Under the pieces are notes generated by a model that searched no databases, was not told the origin of the DNA, and saw only the letters and a program-made list of their open reading frames with translations. From positions 1,089,908 to 1,153,907 of the forward strand of contig NW_027152196.1 in NCBI RefSeq assembly GCF_004359215.1: a stretch of DNA of 64,000 nucleotides. The letters are read 5' to 3'. Each line of letters begins with the position of its first letter. The first letter of the stretch is position 1. Source of the DNA: Bremia lactucae. Its lineage: Eukaryota; Oomycota; Peronosporomycetes; Peronosporales; Peronosporaceae. A program made the translations under genes and the position numbers. Below are positions 41,251 to 51,776 of this stretch, in pieces.

Positions 41251-43164
41251 ATGCAGGTCCACCGACGGTGGCTCAGATTCGTGCTGGTGGTACTGCTCAT
41301 GAATTCACAGGCCAATGCACAGATTTTTGCAGTGCAAAGTCGCGATGGGGATCCAGAAACGGTCTTGAATTTTAAAGAGGATCTCAATAATGGACGTGTT
41401 CCAACGTTGGCGACGCAACGACCAGAACGGCCATGGTTGCTTGACCAGAATGCATCGTCGGACTCGTCGGAACCAGCAGAGCCCTCGACACCGACGCCCG
41501 AGGTTTTAAAACCAACCGACGCACCAAGTACACGGGCGCCTTTGACAAGTGCTTCCCCGGGAGTGAATAATAAGGACGTAGATGCTACCGACAAACCTTT
41601 ACCTGTTAACAAACCCGTCGATCCTGCAAAGCGCGACGCCAATCGAGACAAAGCGACTGGTGTGGTAAAGCCAAAGGACGAGACCACGGAGGTTACGTTT
41701 ACAAGGTCCCCACTTCTTCAACAGACAGCGCCTGTGTCCGACGCCATCCCCACGGCTGACAGCAATGCTAATTTTGACAAGCCAACCTCCAGTCCTCCAA
41801 CTGAAGTTGAAATCAAGCCAGAGGAGTCGAAACCCGTGCCAAATGCACCACCGAAATCAATTTCTTTAAAAGTGAGGAAACAAATCATCGATCCCGAGTC
41901 TGGATCGGACGACGATGCCAGTGTAGGCTCTAAAAGTGATTTAAACGAGACCCAACAGACTTTGAAACCTCCTACGAAGAAGGATGCCAGTACGATTCAA
42001 GAGACTCTCGAATCAAATACAGTCGATTTAAAGACAAGTAAAACAAGTGACAAGACTACGAAACAAGACAATTTATCCGACAATGGTACGGATTCAAAGC
42101 AAGAAGCAGATACGTCGCGATCATCTTCGTCGTCTGGATCGCCGTCGGCCGCGGCGTCCGTATTAGCTGATGCAGCATCGAATGCCACGAGTACTGCATC
42201 AAATACGTTAATGCTTGGTTTAATGATGGCAGGCGCGATTGCGCTTGTGTTACTGGTCGCCCTCTTTGTATACAAGAAAACCAATCAACTGGTCCAAGAC
42301 GACGACCCTGGTCTTGAAAGAGGACGTCACGATCACACTCAAGGCGTGGCTCAAGCGTCAACAGTGGCGGCAAATTATCATCAGAATCACAACATGTCGC
42401 CAACAGGGTTTAGTGACGACAATTACCCGCCAAATCCTGGCAATAGCCAATTCGATCAGGAGCCTTACGATCACGATGGAGGTCGACTTACGTACAATGA
42501 TCCAAACCTCGACATGTTGACACCACGAAGCCAAATCGCTTTAGCGCATTCTCAAATGTCCTTGCCACCAATGGCGCAAACAAATTCTTCACACGGTACG
42601 AGTCAGTATTCGCAATACTCGTCCCAGTCGTCGTCGTTTTATGGTCAAAGTATGTATAGCTCTGGTCACTCGGGGAATCACTTTCAATCAAAGTATGACA
42701 GTCGACATCGAGAGGATCTTGCTTCCGAGGACGAGAGCGATTTTGGGGGCGATTCGATTCAAGATCTGTCGAATGGATGGCATGGAATGGGTCAAAAAGG
42801 GTCGAAAAAGACGACAAAGCGACCGGATTTGTCTTTGGACGAGTCGTTTTTTGAACCCAAAGACTCGCGATCGACGTCAGCAAGTGATTATCACGGCCAA
42901 ACGCGCTTTCAAGCGTCCGGCCAGACAGAATACCGCATGTCCACGGCAGATGAGAGCAGATATATGGGCGACGAGAGTTTTGCGGCCACGAATAGTAATT
43001 ACGACCAGAGCCACTACAATGGCGACCCGAGTTTTCAAAGCAGCGGCTTTAGCGAGTTTGAGGCATCTGGTGCACCCCGCCGACGAGGGGATAGTAGCAA
43101 TCATGACGCGTCTTCGTTTTATCGGACCAAAGATTCTCGATTTACGGACGCTTCATACTATTGA
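41251..43164 (+). CDS. predicted type I membrane protein with low-complexity ectodomain and cytoplasmic tail
   Basis: 637 residues from the ATG at 41251. The open frame extends upstream without an ATG, and this start gives a classic signal peptide (MQVHRRWLRFVLVVLLMNSQ, cleavage probably after ANA). The ectodomain (about 25-310) is rich in Thr, Pro, Ser, Lys and Asp. One transmembrane helix (about 320-343; LGLMMAGAIALVLLVALFVY) is followed by a basic stop-transfer KKTNQ. The tail of about 290 residues is rich in Ser, Tyr, Gln, Asp and His, with repeated (S/D)xSF(x)..SG..E units near the end. No enzymatic domain and no RXLR motif seen. It may be a cell-surface or cell-wall-linked protein; the function is unknown. 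Confidence 0.8.
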   Translation: MQVHRRWLRFVLVVLLMNSQANAQIFAVQSRDGDPETVLNFKEDLNNGRVPTLATQRPERPWLLDQNASSDSSEPAEPSTPTPEVLKPTDAPSTRAPLTSASPGVNNKDVDATDKPLPVNKPVDPAKRDANRDKATGVVKPKDETTEVTFTRSPLLQQTAPVSDAIPTADSNANFDKPTSSPPTEVEIKPEESKPVPNAPPKSISLKVRKQIIDPESGSDDDASVGSKSDLNETQQTLKPPTKKDASTIQETLESNTVDLKTSKTSDKTTKQDNLSDNGTDSKQEADTSRSSSSSGSPSAAASVLADAASNATSTASNTLMLGLMMAGAIALVLLVALFVYKKTNQLVQDDDPGLERGRHDHTQGVAQASTVAANYHQNHNMSPTGFSDDNYPPNPGNSQFDQEPYDHDGGRLTYNDPNLDMLTPRSQIALAHSQMSLPPMAQTNSSHGTSQYSQYSSQSSSFYGQSMYSSGHSGNHFQSKYDSRHREDLASEDESDFGGDSIQDLSNGWHGMGQKGSKKTTKRPDLSLDESFFEPKDSRSTSASDYHGQTRFQASGQTEYRMSTADESRYMGDESFAATNSNYDQSHYNGDPSFQSSGFSEFEASGAPRRRGDSSNHDASSFYRTKDSRFTDASYY

Positions 43165-44063
43165 GCGACTTACGAGTCCTGACCAATTTTAATGTCCCTC
43201 AAAAGTTTGTCCATGGTTGTGTGTAAACCTACGGATGTCTGTCAAAATGGAATTCAAATTAATTTATACTTTTGGCGATTGTATTCCTGTAAATTTGTAT
43301 TTAAATTGCGAATTTTTCATTGTTCGTGAAAAACAAATTAATATATAGATTGAAAGGTTTTCTTTAAAAAAAATAAAAACAACCGACTGATGTGATGTAC
43401 ACCAAGTGCGTCCGATCTCGTTCCGCAGTGGCAGAGACATCCTCGCCCCTTGGCAGACCTTGCAACTCTTCTTTGGCTCGTTGTTACGCCTCGTGGGGCG
43501 CGTTTAGTACGCAAGTGCCAATTCTTTGCAACGTATTGCAAGATTCAGTATCAAACCGCCGAATCTCTCGTGTTGCCACGAGTAGATTTAATACCGAGAA
43601 CATCACGCTAGAAGACGCGCCATGGCGGACGCGCAGGATGTCCAGACGCTCAAGATGCAAGGCACGTGACATCGTGTGGCCATTTAAAGCACACTCTCTT
43701 CCTTTGTGACAATATCGTGTGGTTTGTAGTGGTACGGAAACACGAGAATGACCCGGATCGTCGACGTTCGACTCATTTGCGATTAGAACCGCCACGTACG
43801 TGGCCATGTTGCAGTCCTTTTTCGTGCCATGATGCGACTTTAGACACTAATACGCGTTGTAACACGTAGAATCCGATGTCCGATTAGCGAGTTCTTTCCA
43901 ACGGGCCCGCACATCAGGCGTTCATCGCCTTCTTCGCTCCAATACTAGCAGTATCGGGAGCTATGTACCACCGACAAAGGAGAACGATAGTACTCCTACC
44001 GGCAATAATGCGTCTAGCAGCAACGCGATTGTTGAAAACGACAAGCTTTATGACTCGAAAGAA
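43165..44063. other. intergenic region before FHA-PP2C gene
   Basis: AT-rich to 43400. From 43863 the frame of the next gene is open without an ATG (last upstream stop at 43860), so a 5' exon or upstream non-ATG sequence cannot be excluded. CAGCGC and CACGTG-like motifs are not convincing. Confidence 0.4.
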
Positions 44064-45844
44064 ATGCCTTCCGTGCCTGAATCGGTCAAAATAGACGATC
44101 ATCTCGCTACTGACCAAGTCGAAGACGATCCAGTGCCTTTGTATCTCGAACACACATGGACCCACGTGGTGCTTAAAATGACGGCGTTTACCGAAGAAGA
44201 TACCGTCACAAGCTTTACGTTTGATGAGAAAGGAGGCGGTATTGGCCAAACTTGTGAGAATATTGCAAGTATACCTGCCGATACACTCCTTGCAGAGACC
44301 GACCACGCACGTGTGCTGTATAGTCACGGGCGTTTCTATTTAGTCAATGGCGACCAAGCAAATGGGGACACGTTTGTGCGGTTAAGTCCCGTGGAAACCC
44401 AAGCAAATGACGAAAATATGGGCGATCGTATGCAATGGCCTCTCGAGCCTCACGTGGCATTTCGAGTTGGAAAATCGGATTTTCTTGTTACATCGTTTCA
44501 CGAAGAATTGCCAAGTCTTACGGTCTCGGCATTAAGTGGCAAATTAGCTGGCACGGAGTTTGTGATTACACAAGAAGGTGCAGGAATTGGTCGATCTGCG
44601 GAGAATCAAATCCATACAAGTGATGGGGAACTCTCTCGAAAACATGCTGCAATTTGGTTTGATGAATTGACGAATCAATTTTATTTGATTGATTTAAACT
44701 CGACGAATGGGACATTTATGAAACTCGTGGGAAGTTATCAAGAACCCTATCGACTGGAAATTGGCGACGATTTACTCGTGGCACAAACGTGTTTAACTGT
44801 CAATCGGTTTGACTTTGGAGCGCATGCCGACATGGGCGCTCGTAAACATATGGAAGACGCGCATACGATTATTCAAGACTTGTGTATTGAACCATTAAGT
44901 CGTTTGGGATTGCATCCCCAGTCATTCTTTGCTGTCTATGACGGCCATGGCGGTGACGAAGCATCTTCGTTTTTGAGTGACGTGCTCCACCATAGCCTCA
45001 TTACCGCGTTTTTCATGCACACGAGTGAATTGAAACCTTTACTAACAATGACAATTGAGGAATTGCAATCAATCATCATGAAGCGCTTGACCAATGCGTT
45101 TGAACGTACGGATGAAGAATTTTTAAGGACCTCGGATCGTCCGCAAGCTGGAAGCACGGCCACGACAGTCTTTGTGGCGGGCAAGTATCTCTTTGTGGCC
45201 AACGTTGGAGACTCGCGCACTGTCTTGAGTCGCAATGGCACAGCTGAACGACTTTCAAATGATCATAAACCCAGTCGAACGGACGAAGCGCAGCGGATTC
45301 GAGAGACTGGCGGCTTTGTGATTCACGGACGTATTATGGGCGAATTGGCCGTCTCGCGTGCCTTTGGCGACGCCCCTTTCAAGTCGTTTGATCTCGTCGA
45401 GCCTTTGGTCGATGACATTGACACGAAAGCACGGAACGAGTACAATTCGCAGGAATTACCGGTGAATCCCAACGATATTTTAAAAGGTCCATTAGTGATT
45501 CCGACGCCAGAGTTTACCGTCACGGAATTAACAGACGAGTGCGAGTTTGTGATGCTCGCAAGTGACGGATTGTATGATGTGTTGAAAGATCAAGAAGCTG
45601 TGGATTTTGTTCGTCGAAAACTTGTCGAATTGAAAGATGTGCAACGGGCTGTTGAGGTGTGTGAGTGAGTGGATTGTGCTAGATGATGCTTGTGGTGGAT
45701 TAATGGCGCGATTCTCTCTCGTTTTTCTTTGTGTAGGCGCTTATTGAGTATGCCATTTTTCATCAGCGGTCGACCGATAATGTGACATGTGTCGTTGTGA
45801 TGTTTAAAGAGGCGAAAGAAATAGTGTGGCAAAGTTCCTCGTAA
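44064..45844 (+). CDS. protein phosphatase 2C with two FHA domains
   Basis: 566 residues after splicing (exons 44064-45656 and 45737-45844). FHA1 (about 20-115) is divergent. FHA2 (about 150-240) keeps GAGIGRS, LSRKHA and LNSTNGTF, the phosphothreonine-binding set. The PP2C domain (about 250-566) has GARKHMEDAH, VYDGHGG (metal Asp), STATTV, NVGDSR, GELAVSRAFGD and ASDGLYD. Intron 45657-45736 (80 nt, GTGTGT...TGTAG) is needed: straight reading stops at 45668, whereas the exon after it reads ALIEYA, then STDNVTCVVVMF, the normal PP2C end. The protein probably dephosphorylates Ser/Thr on partners recruited through pThr. The N-terminus may extend upstream. Confidence 0.92.
45657..45736 (+). other. 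intron of FHA-PP2C gene
   Basis: Of the three possible GT donors (45657, 45659, 45661) only 45657 keeps the frame into ALIEYAIFHQ. 80 nt, phase 0. Confidence 0.85.
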
Positions 45845-46460
45845 ACATGAGTCTGAGCGCTAAAAAAGAGGACAAAACATCAATATATAGGATAGGACGG
45901 GACAATTACTACTATTGAACGAAAAATTGCCGTATGGGTTTAAAAAGAGTAAAACCACATTTTAGGAAGAGAATTTCTAAACTCACTTCATGCAGTTTTT
46001 AGTCAATTTAATTTCTGAATTACAGCGTATCACATTGCATTACATAGATCAACGCCAAACTCTCCGTGCACGATCACCAACTGCGGCGTTATCTGACGGC
46101 TTTCCATTGACTTTTTTGCGCGGTTTAGAAAAGTTGGAACCGTCCTAGAACGAAGTGCAAGTAAAGATTTTTTTAAATACAAGAATGCTGGTATCCCATC
46201 ATGACCCAGACCGTCCCGAAAATTCAAGTAAGCGAAGCCATAAGTGCTTGAACTATCCTTTCCAAGTCACTTTAAAGCAAAGAGCTTGGAAGTTGGAGAT
46301 AGATAATGGTGCTCAAAACCATGACCTTGTGCATCTTAGTGCATATTCTTCCGTACGCAGGCTTGGGAATACGGCAAGTCAGCAGGTGGTTCGCTTCACA
46401 ATGCTGTTGTCCCTTCTAGAACAATTTAATAATTGTCTCTCGTTCATCATGGCCAACTAA
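45845..46460. other. intergenic region
   Basis: 3' UTR of the phosphatase gene and unassigned sequence. Short frames at 46155-46460 have no recognised motif. Confidence 0.4.
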
Positions 46461-47329
46461 TGAACGTCTTTGAGCGTTACAGGCGTGTGGATGTCGTACG
46501 AGTGAGTGCGATGGCCTCACTTGTGGTTCGGTCGTTAGCATGACTGCACAAGACCTCAGTGTGAATACCCAGCACATTGTGGAGTTAGATCCCGACGGCT
46601 GTGCACGAGCAAATGCAACATCGAAGGTCCGCTATTGTGACGTGGACATAGTTATTGACGGAAGTGCACAAGCACAGGCAGCGTCGAAGTTCAACCACTC
46701 GAATAAGTTAAGAGGTACGAAACAAGGATGCTTTCTTGAAAAGCAACATCCAAGAGAATTTGGAACGCCCGTCTATAAGAGAGAGTGCGAAAGTCCTTGC
46801 TCGACTGGAGAGTCGATCGTGAAGGATATCGCTGTGGTAGCGCAACCACAGCTAGAGGATGTTGGGGAGGATATTCACCAAATAATTTCTGAGAGAAGAA
46901 GTCCCCGGAAACCTGTGGTCTAAGGTTCCCAGGTACCTTTGGAAATAAGTTCCAAAGAAGAAACTGAGACAATCAATGTCTTAGTAAACAATGGATCAAG
47001 TGTAGGCGCTTATACACTTGATCTATTAGCGCCTCCGAAGTTAACTTCGGAGATAACTCGATTGCCAACGCTATAATCGAAACGGTTTTTGCTGATCTGC
47101 GTAGTAGTAAAGTCAAGCAGATCTGCCTACTTGTCACAGATGACGACAACGTGGCCAATATTCGGTCGGCAATCGTATTTCTTGAGAACGAACGGATTCT
47201 CAATAGCTCATCGATAAACGAAAGTGTCCTGAATGAGAAGATTCGGATTATACGTTTTACGTCCCGATCCTGGGAGTCTTTGAAAACAACCCATATGCAT
47301 AAAGATTTAGTTGAATTTTAGGATGTCTT

Positions 47330-48060
47330 CCCTGAATCAGTACCGTGCGAGTTGCCTAACGACAAAGGCACTCGACACGAAATCGACCTTATCCCAGGTT
47401 CGAAATACTGTGGTATGAATCAATTGCCGTTGCGTCGTGAACAAGTAATAGCGATCGACAAATTCTTTGCCGAATGCTTAGCAGCGGGCCATGTGAGGGA
47501 ATCAACTTTCCCACATAGCTCTACAACCTTCTGTGTGCGCAATGCAACAGGAGGTTGGCGGATAGTGCATGCATTCAATAAACTGAATACTGCAACTGTA
47601 CCGGCTCAAACGCCGATACCACGAAAATATGTAATCATTGATGGCATGTCAAAGAGTACTATCTTTTCGTCAATGAATCTGCTGGATGGATTCTATCAGA
47701 TCCTTGTGCGTGAACAAGATATTCCGCTCACAGCAGTAATCACCCCCAAGTAGTATGCTATGGGAGTGGCTAGTCATGCCACAGGGGTTTAGTAATGCCC
47801 CTGCGACATTTGACAAACGTGTAACCAATCTATTGAGATCGGGGCGGGATTTTGTACCGAGCTATTATGATGACGACTTCGTTCATAGCAGACCCATGAA
47901 CGGAACGCCGGATGTTGAAGTTCATCGTATCCACGTCCGAAAGGTTCTTACCCTTATGCGTAAGCACAAGTTGCATGCAGAAATGTATATTCGCTGCAAG
48001 CGAAATACCTCTTCTTGGGTGCATCGTGGGTAAACACGGTGAATGCCGCGATTCAGAAAA
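47330..48060 (+). pseudogene. Gypsy reverse transcriptase (A3)
   Basis: PNDKGTRHEIDLIPGSKYC, then TGGWRIVHAFNKLNTATVPA and LLDGFYQILVREQDIP, a frameshift near 47753, then LWEWLVMPQGFSNAPATF and SYYDDDFVHSR (YYDD in place of YFDD), then VRKVLTLMRKHKLHA. Degenerate after 47980. Close homologue of the D1 and D3 RTs. Confidence 0.85.
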
Positions 48061-48208
48061 AGATCAAGGCGATCACCGACTGGCTTGTACCAGTCGATGT
48101 AAGGGACTAAAACAGTTCCTCGTTTAGCGGCATTTTTGCACAAGTACTCACGTACTTGTGCTAAAATGACAGTATATCTTTCTTCTTTGTTGAAGAAAAA
48201 ACGTAAAG

Positions 48209-49411
48209 TTGTCATGGAACCCTGATTGTCAGCTTTCCTTCGATGATATTAAGAAAAGCTGGATGCAATCGCCAATCCTGGCGATTGCAGACCGAGATCG
48301 ACCTTTTCATGTCGTCCCTGACGCCAGCGATTTTGCATTCGGCTGTGCGTTAACGCAATATGTCACAGACGGCGCAGAGCGCGTCGTCTATTTTCAATCG
48401 CGTCAATTTCAACCAGCGAACGCAACTATTTAGTGTATGATAAGGAACTCCTTGCCATGAAATACGCACTGGCTAAGTTAGGGTCTACCTCTTGGAAGAT
48501 AGACCGTTCATTGAATATACGGACCATGCGTCTTTACGCACGGCCATAAGCAGTCCACACCTCTCGCATAGAATGGCGAGATGGTTGTCTTCCTTTGCGG
48601 AGTATAACTTCTCCGTGGAGTATAAATCAAGACGACTAAGCGTTGTCGCTGATGCCCTTTCGCGCCGGCCCTATTTTGAGCTGGCTGCGCAACAGTGACC
48701 ATAAGATCACTGTTGCAATAATAAGTGTTCCGATGTCAACATTAAATGACGACGTTAGAAGAGCTTAACATGAAGATAAGGCTCTTACAGGGTTGATGGA
48801 TTACCTAAGAGATCCATCCCAACAATCCTTAGAAGGGTTGTCGAAGTTGTATCGATCCTCAACAGATAGATATACAACGCGCAACGGTTAATTGTATTGT
48901 TCAGCCATTGCTGGCGACACACCTCGTGTCATCATCCCTACCCATAATGATCTGCGATTACGCATCATGTATGAGTACCACGATGCACCAAAAAGTGGTC
49001 ATCGTGGACGGGAGAAGACATTTCTCACGATAAGTTCCGACTTCTACTGGCCACGCCAGTATGTGTTCGTCCACAAGCACATACGTGCTTGAGAAGTTTG
49101 TCAACAAGAAACCCCAGTGCTTCATCCCGTGCCCAGTGCTTCATCCCGTGCTCCGTTACATCCTCTGCCTTTTCCGGCAGAGTGCTGGCAGTCCGTATCT
49201 ATGAACTTCGTCCTCGGATTCTTTGAAGTCACCCATAAGAATAATGGTATTCTTGTTTTTGCTGAGCGTTTAAGCAAGATGGTACATCTTGCTGCCGTCC
49301 CGGAGTCGATCACAGCCAAAAGCTGTGCTCGTGGCTTTATTAAAACGATCTTTTACTTGATGGGTTACATTTTGAACTGGTCTCAGATCGAGACCCTCGA
49401 TCCACGGCGGG
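48209..49411 (+). pseudogene. RNase H and integrase N-terminal part (A3)
   Basis: RNase H: PDASDFAFGCALTQY, then YTDHASLRTAISSPHLSHRM and VVADALSRRPYF (48209-48680). Integrase zinc-binding: YEYHDAPKSGHRGREKTFLT, then EVCQQ (48960-49100). Core: MNFVLGFF, then IPVFAERLSKMVHLAAVPES-like sequence (49200-49310), and LVSDRDPR (49378-49402), after which the rDNA-bearing insert begins. Confidence 0.8.
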
Positions 49412-49679
49412 ATGAGCTCAAGCTTAAAATCTCCGTGCAAAATTTTCATTGCGAATTGTAGCATGAGAATTTCCAGATTCAGCATGAGAATCTGCAGTCG
49501 TGAACAAGTCACTACCATCCTCAATACCACTTTCTAATTAACACCCTGCGGCTGAGTTAGTGAGCATTACTGGTTTAAGCTATGCTCTATTATTGATTTT
49601 AGTACTACCGCAGCCGCAAACCTGTATAACTAGCCATTGAAGGAGATGGTAACAAAAATACGTTAAGAATGCAAAGGTA

Positions 49680-49731
49680 AAGGTGAAGTCGTAACAAGGT
49701 TTCCGTAGATGAACCTGCGGAAGGATCATTA
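49680..49731 (+). rRNA. 3' end of 18S rRNA, fragment
   Basis: AAGGTGAAGTCGTAACAAGG, then TTTCCGTAG(A)TGAACCTGCG and GAAGGATCATTA is the universal eukaryotic 18S 3' terminus, including the binding region of the ITS1 fungal primer. One A replaces the usual G (GTAGATGAAC). Only 52 nt, so not a functional rRNA gene. Confidence 0.95.
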
Positions 49732-49880
49732 CCACACCTAAAAAACTTCCACGTGAACTGTGGCAAAACTTAGTTGGGAACAAATTAGGCGGCGACTGCA
49801 GACTTTATTGTTAGCGGTTGCTGCTAAATGCGTCCCATCATGGCGATCGTTTCGACCTCGGTTGGAATTAGTAGCTAACA
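49732..49880 (+). other. ITS1 fragment (oomycete type)
   Basis: Directly after the 18S end: CCACACCTAAAAAACTTCCA and CGTGAACTG, the known start of Peronosporales ITS1, then blocks resembling the rest of that spacer (CTTAGTTGGG, GGCGGCGACTGC, GCGGTTGCTGCT, ATGGCGATCGTTTCG). It stops near GTAGC, where integrase sequence resumes. 5.8S is absent. Confidence 0.85.
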
Positions 49881-49881
49881 G

Positions 49882-50160
49882 TGTTCAAATCACTTGGATC
49901 ACATTTAAAAATGTCAACTTCTGATCATCCTGAAACAGATGGTCAGACGGACCGTGCAAACCGTATTCTCTAAGAGATACGTCTCGGACACGTCCACTCT
50001 TTTGACAGCTGGAGCGAGTTCTTGCCGATGTAGAATTTGCCATCAACAATTCAGCGCATGCTTCTACAAAGCATACACCATTTTTCGTGAATGGCTTACG
50101 ACACCCTCGTATCCCTATGCTGTTTGAGAGTAACTCTTATTTAAGGGGGGAGGGACTCGC
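49882..50160 (+). pseudogene. integrase C-terminal half of core (A3)
   Basis: SVFKSLGSHLKMSTSDHPET, then DGQTDRANRIL, frameshift, then SWSEFLPM-like, AINNSAHAST, FREWLTTPSYPYAV/VNGLRHPRIP in two frames. Nearly the same sequence as 811-1060 (A1). Confidence 0.8.
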
Positions 50161-50569
50161 TCGAGCAAAGAAGCTTTAGCTCTTGCTCATGACTCATTAG
50201 CCCTAAGGTTCAATGCGAAGGATACGAATGTTGAGTTTACTAACATTGAAGTGGACAAACTCAGTAATAACAGTTATGCTTTTACTGACTTAGACAACGA
50301 TGCTGGAAGACTCAGCATCGAAAACAATACTATTAATGATAATGCTCTCAATCGTGAAGAGATGAATATCTCCGCAGTGCGAGCCGGTTGCACTGAAACA
50401 AAAATAAAATCGAGTCAGCAGGTGGTTTCCTGCTGGCTAGCGAAGCAGTGGTCCATTTGTACGGGATTCCATCGCTAGTGCGGTGGACCGACAGATACGG
50501 AACTCTGACAAAAATGGAAAAGCAAACACACTTAAATTTAAAATTAATGACCTAGTCATACTGTCTACG

Positions 50570-51310
50570 GTAAACCCACCAAAGCACGTAGTGACGAGTG
50601 TAGGCAGTAATAAATTACTGCCCAGGTATATCGGCCCGTTTCGTGTATTACATCGCTAAGGCAATGCATACACGATCGAGCTGCCTCGTAGAATGCGTAC
50701 GCATCCTACTTTTTTTGCTGGTCGTCTCCGCTCACGCCATCAGTACGAGGCTTCTTCCGATCCGGATTACACCGGAACGGTCAAGGGCATCAGCTAAAGC
50801 CTTATGGCTCCCAGCTAAAGACTTATTGTCTCAGAACAGGGTCTATTTCTTTTGAGCAAGACGATCCACTCTTTCCTACAAGAAAGAAAATCTTCTGACG
50901 AACAGTCAACAGCTTCTTTTCGTTCGCCAGTTTGTTCAGTCTCAATCTGCGCACAACTTTTTACCTGGTCACGAGAAACATTGTCGACCGTCACCGCTAA
51001 TGCGCGGCGACGAAATTGCTCGTGGTCAAGATTCCCTCTTAAGGAAAAAAGGGTGTGATTCGAATTACAATGCTGAATCGGGCTCGTCAAACGAGGCGAA
51101 TCCGATTCCCCCCCCACATCCATTGATGGGTTCGGGTGGTGAGAAGCGCTTTCTTGTTAAAAGATTCTTGAGCCACCGTGAGGCAAAGAGGTTCGAGTGA
51201 GTTATCTCGTTCGTTGGCGAGGGTGTCCGCCCTCGCATGATAGTTGGGAACCTCGTTCCTAACTGATATTGGACGTTCCGGGTCTCGTCTTACATTACGA
51301 CGAGACCCAT
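50570..51310 (+). pseudogene. integrase tail, linker, chromodomain (A3)
   Basis: Integrase tail near 50570-50760 (RTKPP to YIGPFRVL-like; decayed), then the linker. Chromodomain at about 51120-51235: GGEKRFLVKRFLSHREAK, then SYLVRWRGCPPSHDS with a frameshift. Confidence 0.65.
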
Positions 51311-51776
51311 CCTCCTTGGTAAAAGGTCCAACGGAGAACGAGTGCTTCCCGAGCAAAAAAGTATTGAAGGTTATCGATCCCTTGACGCATCTCGTAAGAG
51401 ATGAGAGTCCTCCAATGGGGATCTTTGAGGAATATGCTTCCTTAGGGCATTTACCTGCACCCTTAAAACAGCATGGACATGAGTCTCCCCACGAGAGGCA
51501 AGAATCCGTGCCTCTCTAAACATAGGGTGCAACTTATAGGGTGCACCGAGTACGGTCCGTTCTGGAACCGTTCACGGAAAGCATTTAGCTTGTCAAGCCA
51601 GACCTCACAGCCTATGTTATGTACATTCTATACAAAGGCTGTCCAAGCTCGGAACAAAGGTTTGACATCCTTTGTTCGTTTGCAAGTGTACCACCGATGC
51701 CGGTAAAAGGCATTGATGAAGAATTCTGTTTCAACCTCACCAGGCTTGTGAAGCCATGATGAGTCGAATATCGGAA
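50730..51776 (-). pseudogene. antisense reading frame of A3, N-terminus lost
   Basis: Blocks in the same order as A1 and A2: LVRLKQNSSSMPFTGIGG (51680-51760), a degraded CPCC region, RRNVRRDPERPISV, ADTLANERDNSLEP (51087-51356), GGESDSPRLTSPIQH and RALAVTVDNVSRDQVKS (50815-51123), then a coil with a deletion. At 51776 the frame fuses with RT of D3 to give one ORF (51612-52181). Confidence 0.5.

Larger units (their letters stand above)
49412..49881 (+). other. insert of about 470 bp inside integrase core
   Basis: Uninterrupted integrases read DRDPRF..FW.SVFKSLGTH here. A3 reads DRDPR at about 49400 and resumes SVFKSLGSHLKMS at about 49882. The insert has an unknown part (49412-49679), with weak likeness to the antisense coiled-coil region of group D near 49460-49510, and the 18S/ITS1 part (49680-49880). 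Confidence 0.75.
46461..51776 (+). mobile_element. Gypsy (group A) element, copy A3, truncated at both ends
   Basis: Homology starts at ATGAACGTCTTTGAGCG (the protease-RT linker shared with 53500-53540 on minus). It then shows linker, RT, RNase H, integrase with an rDNA insert, integrase tail, chromodomain and part of the antisense-frame region, ending at 51776 where minus-strand D3 begins. No LTR is present. Confidence 0.75.

Noticed and set aside
41997..42883. Several minus ORFs of 95-131 codons
   Set aside because: Shadows of the low-complexity + gene; no motif of their own.
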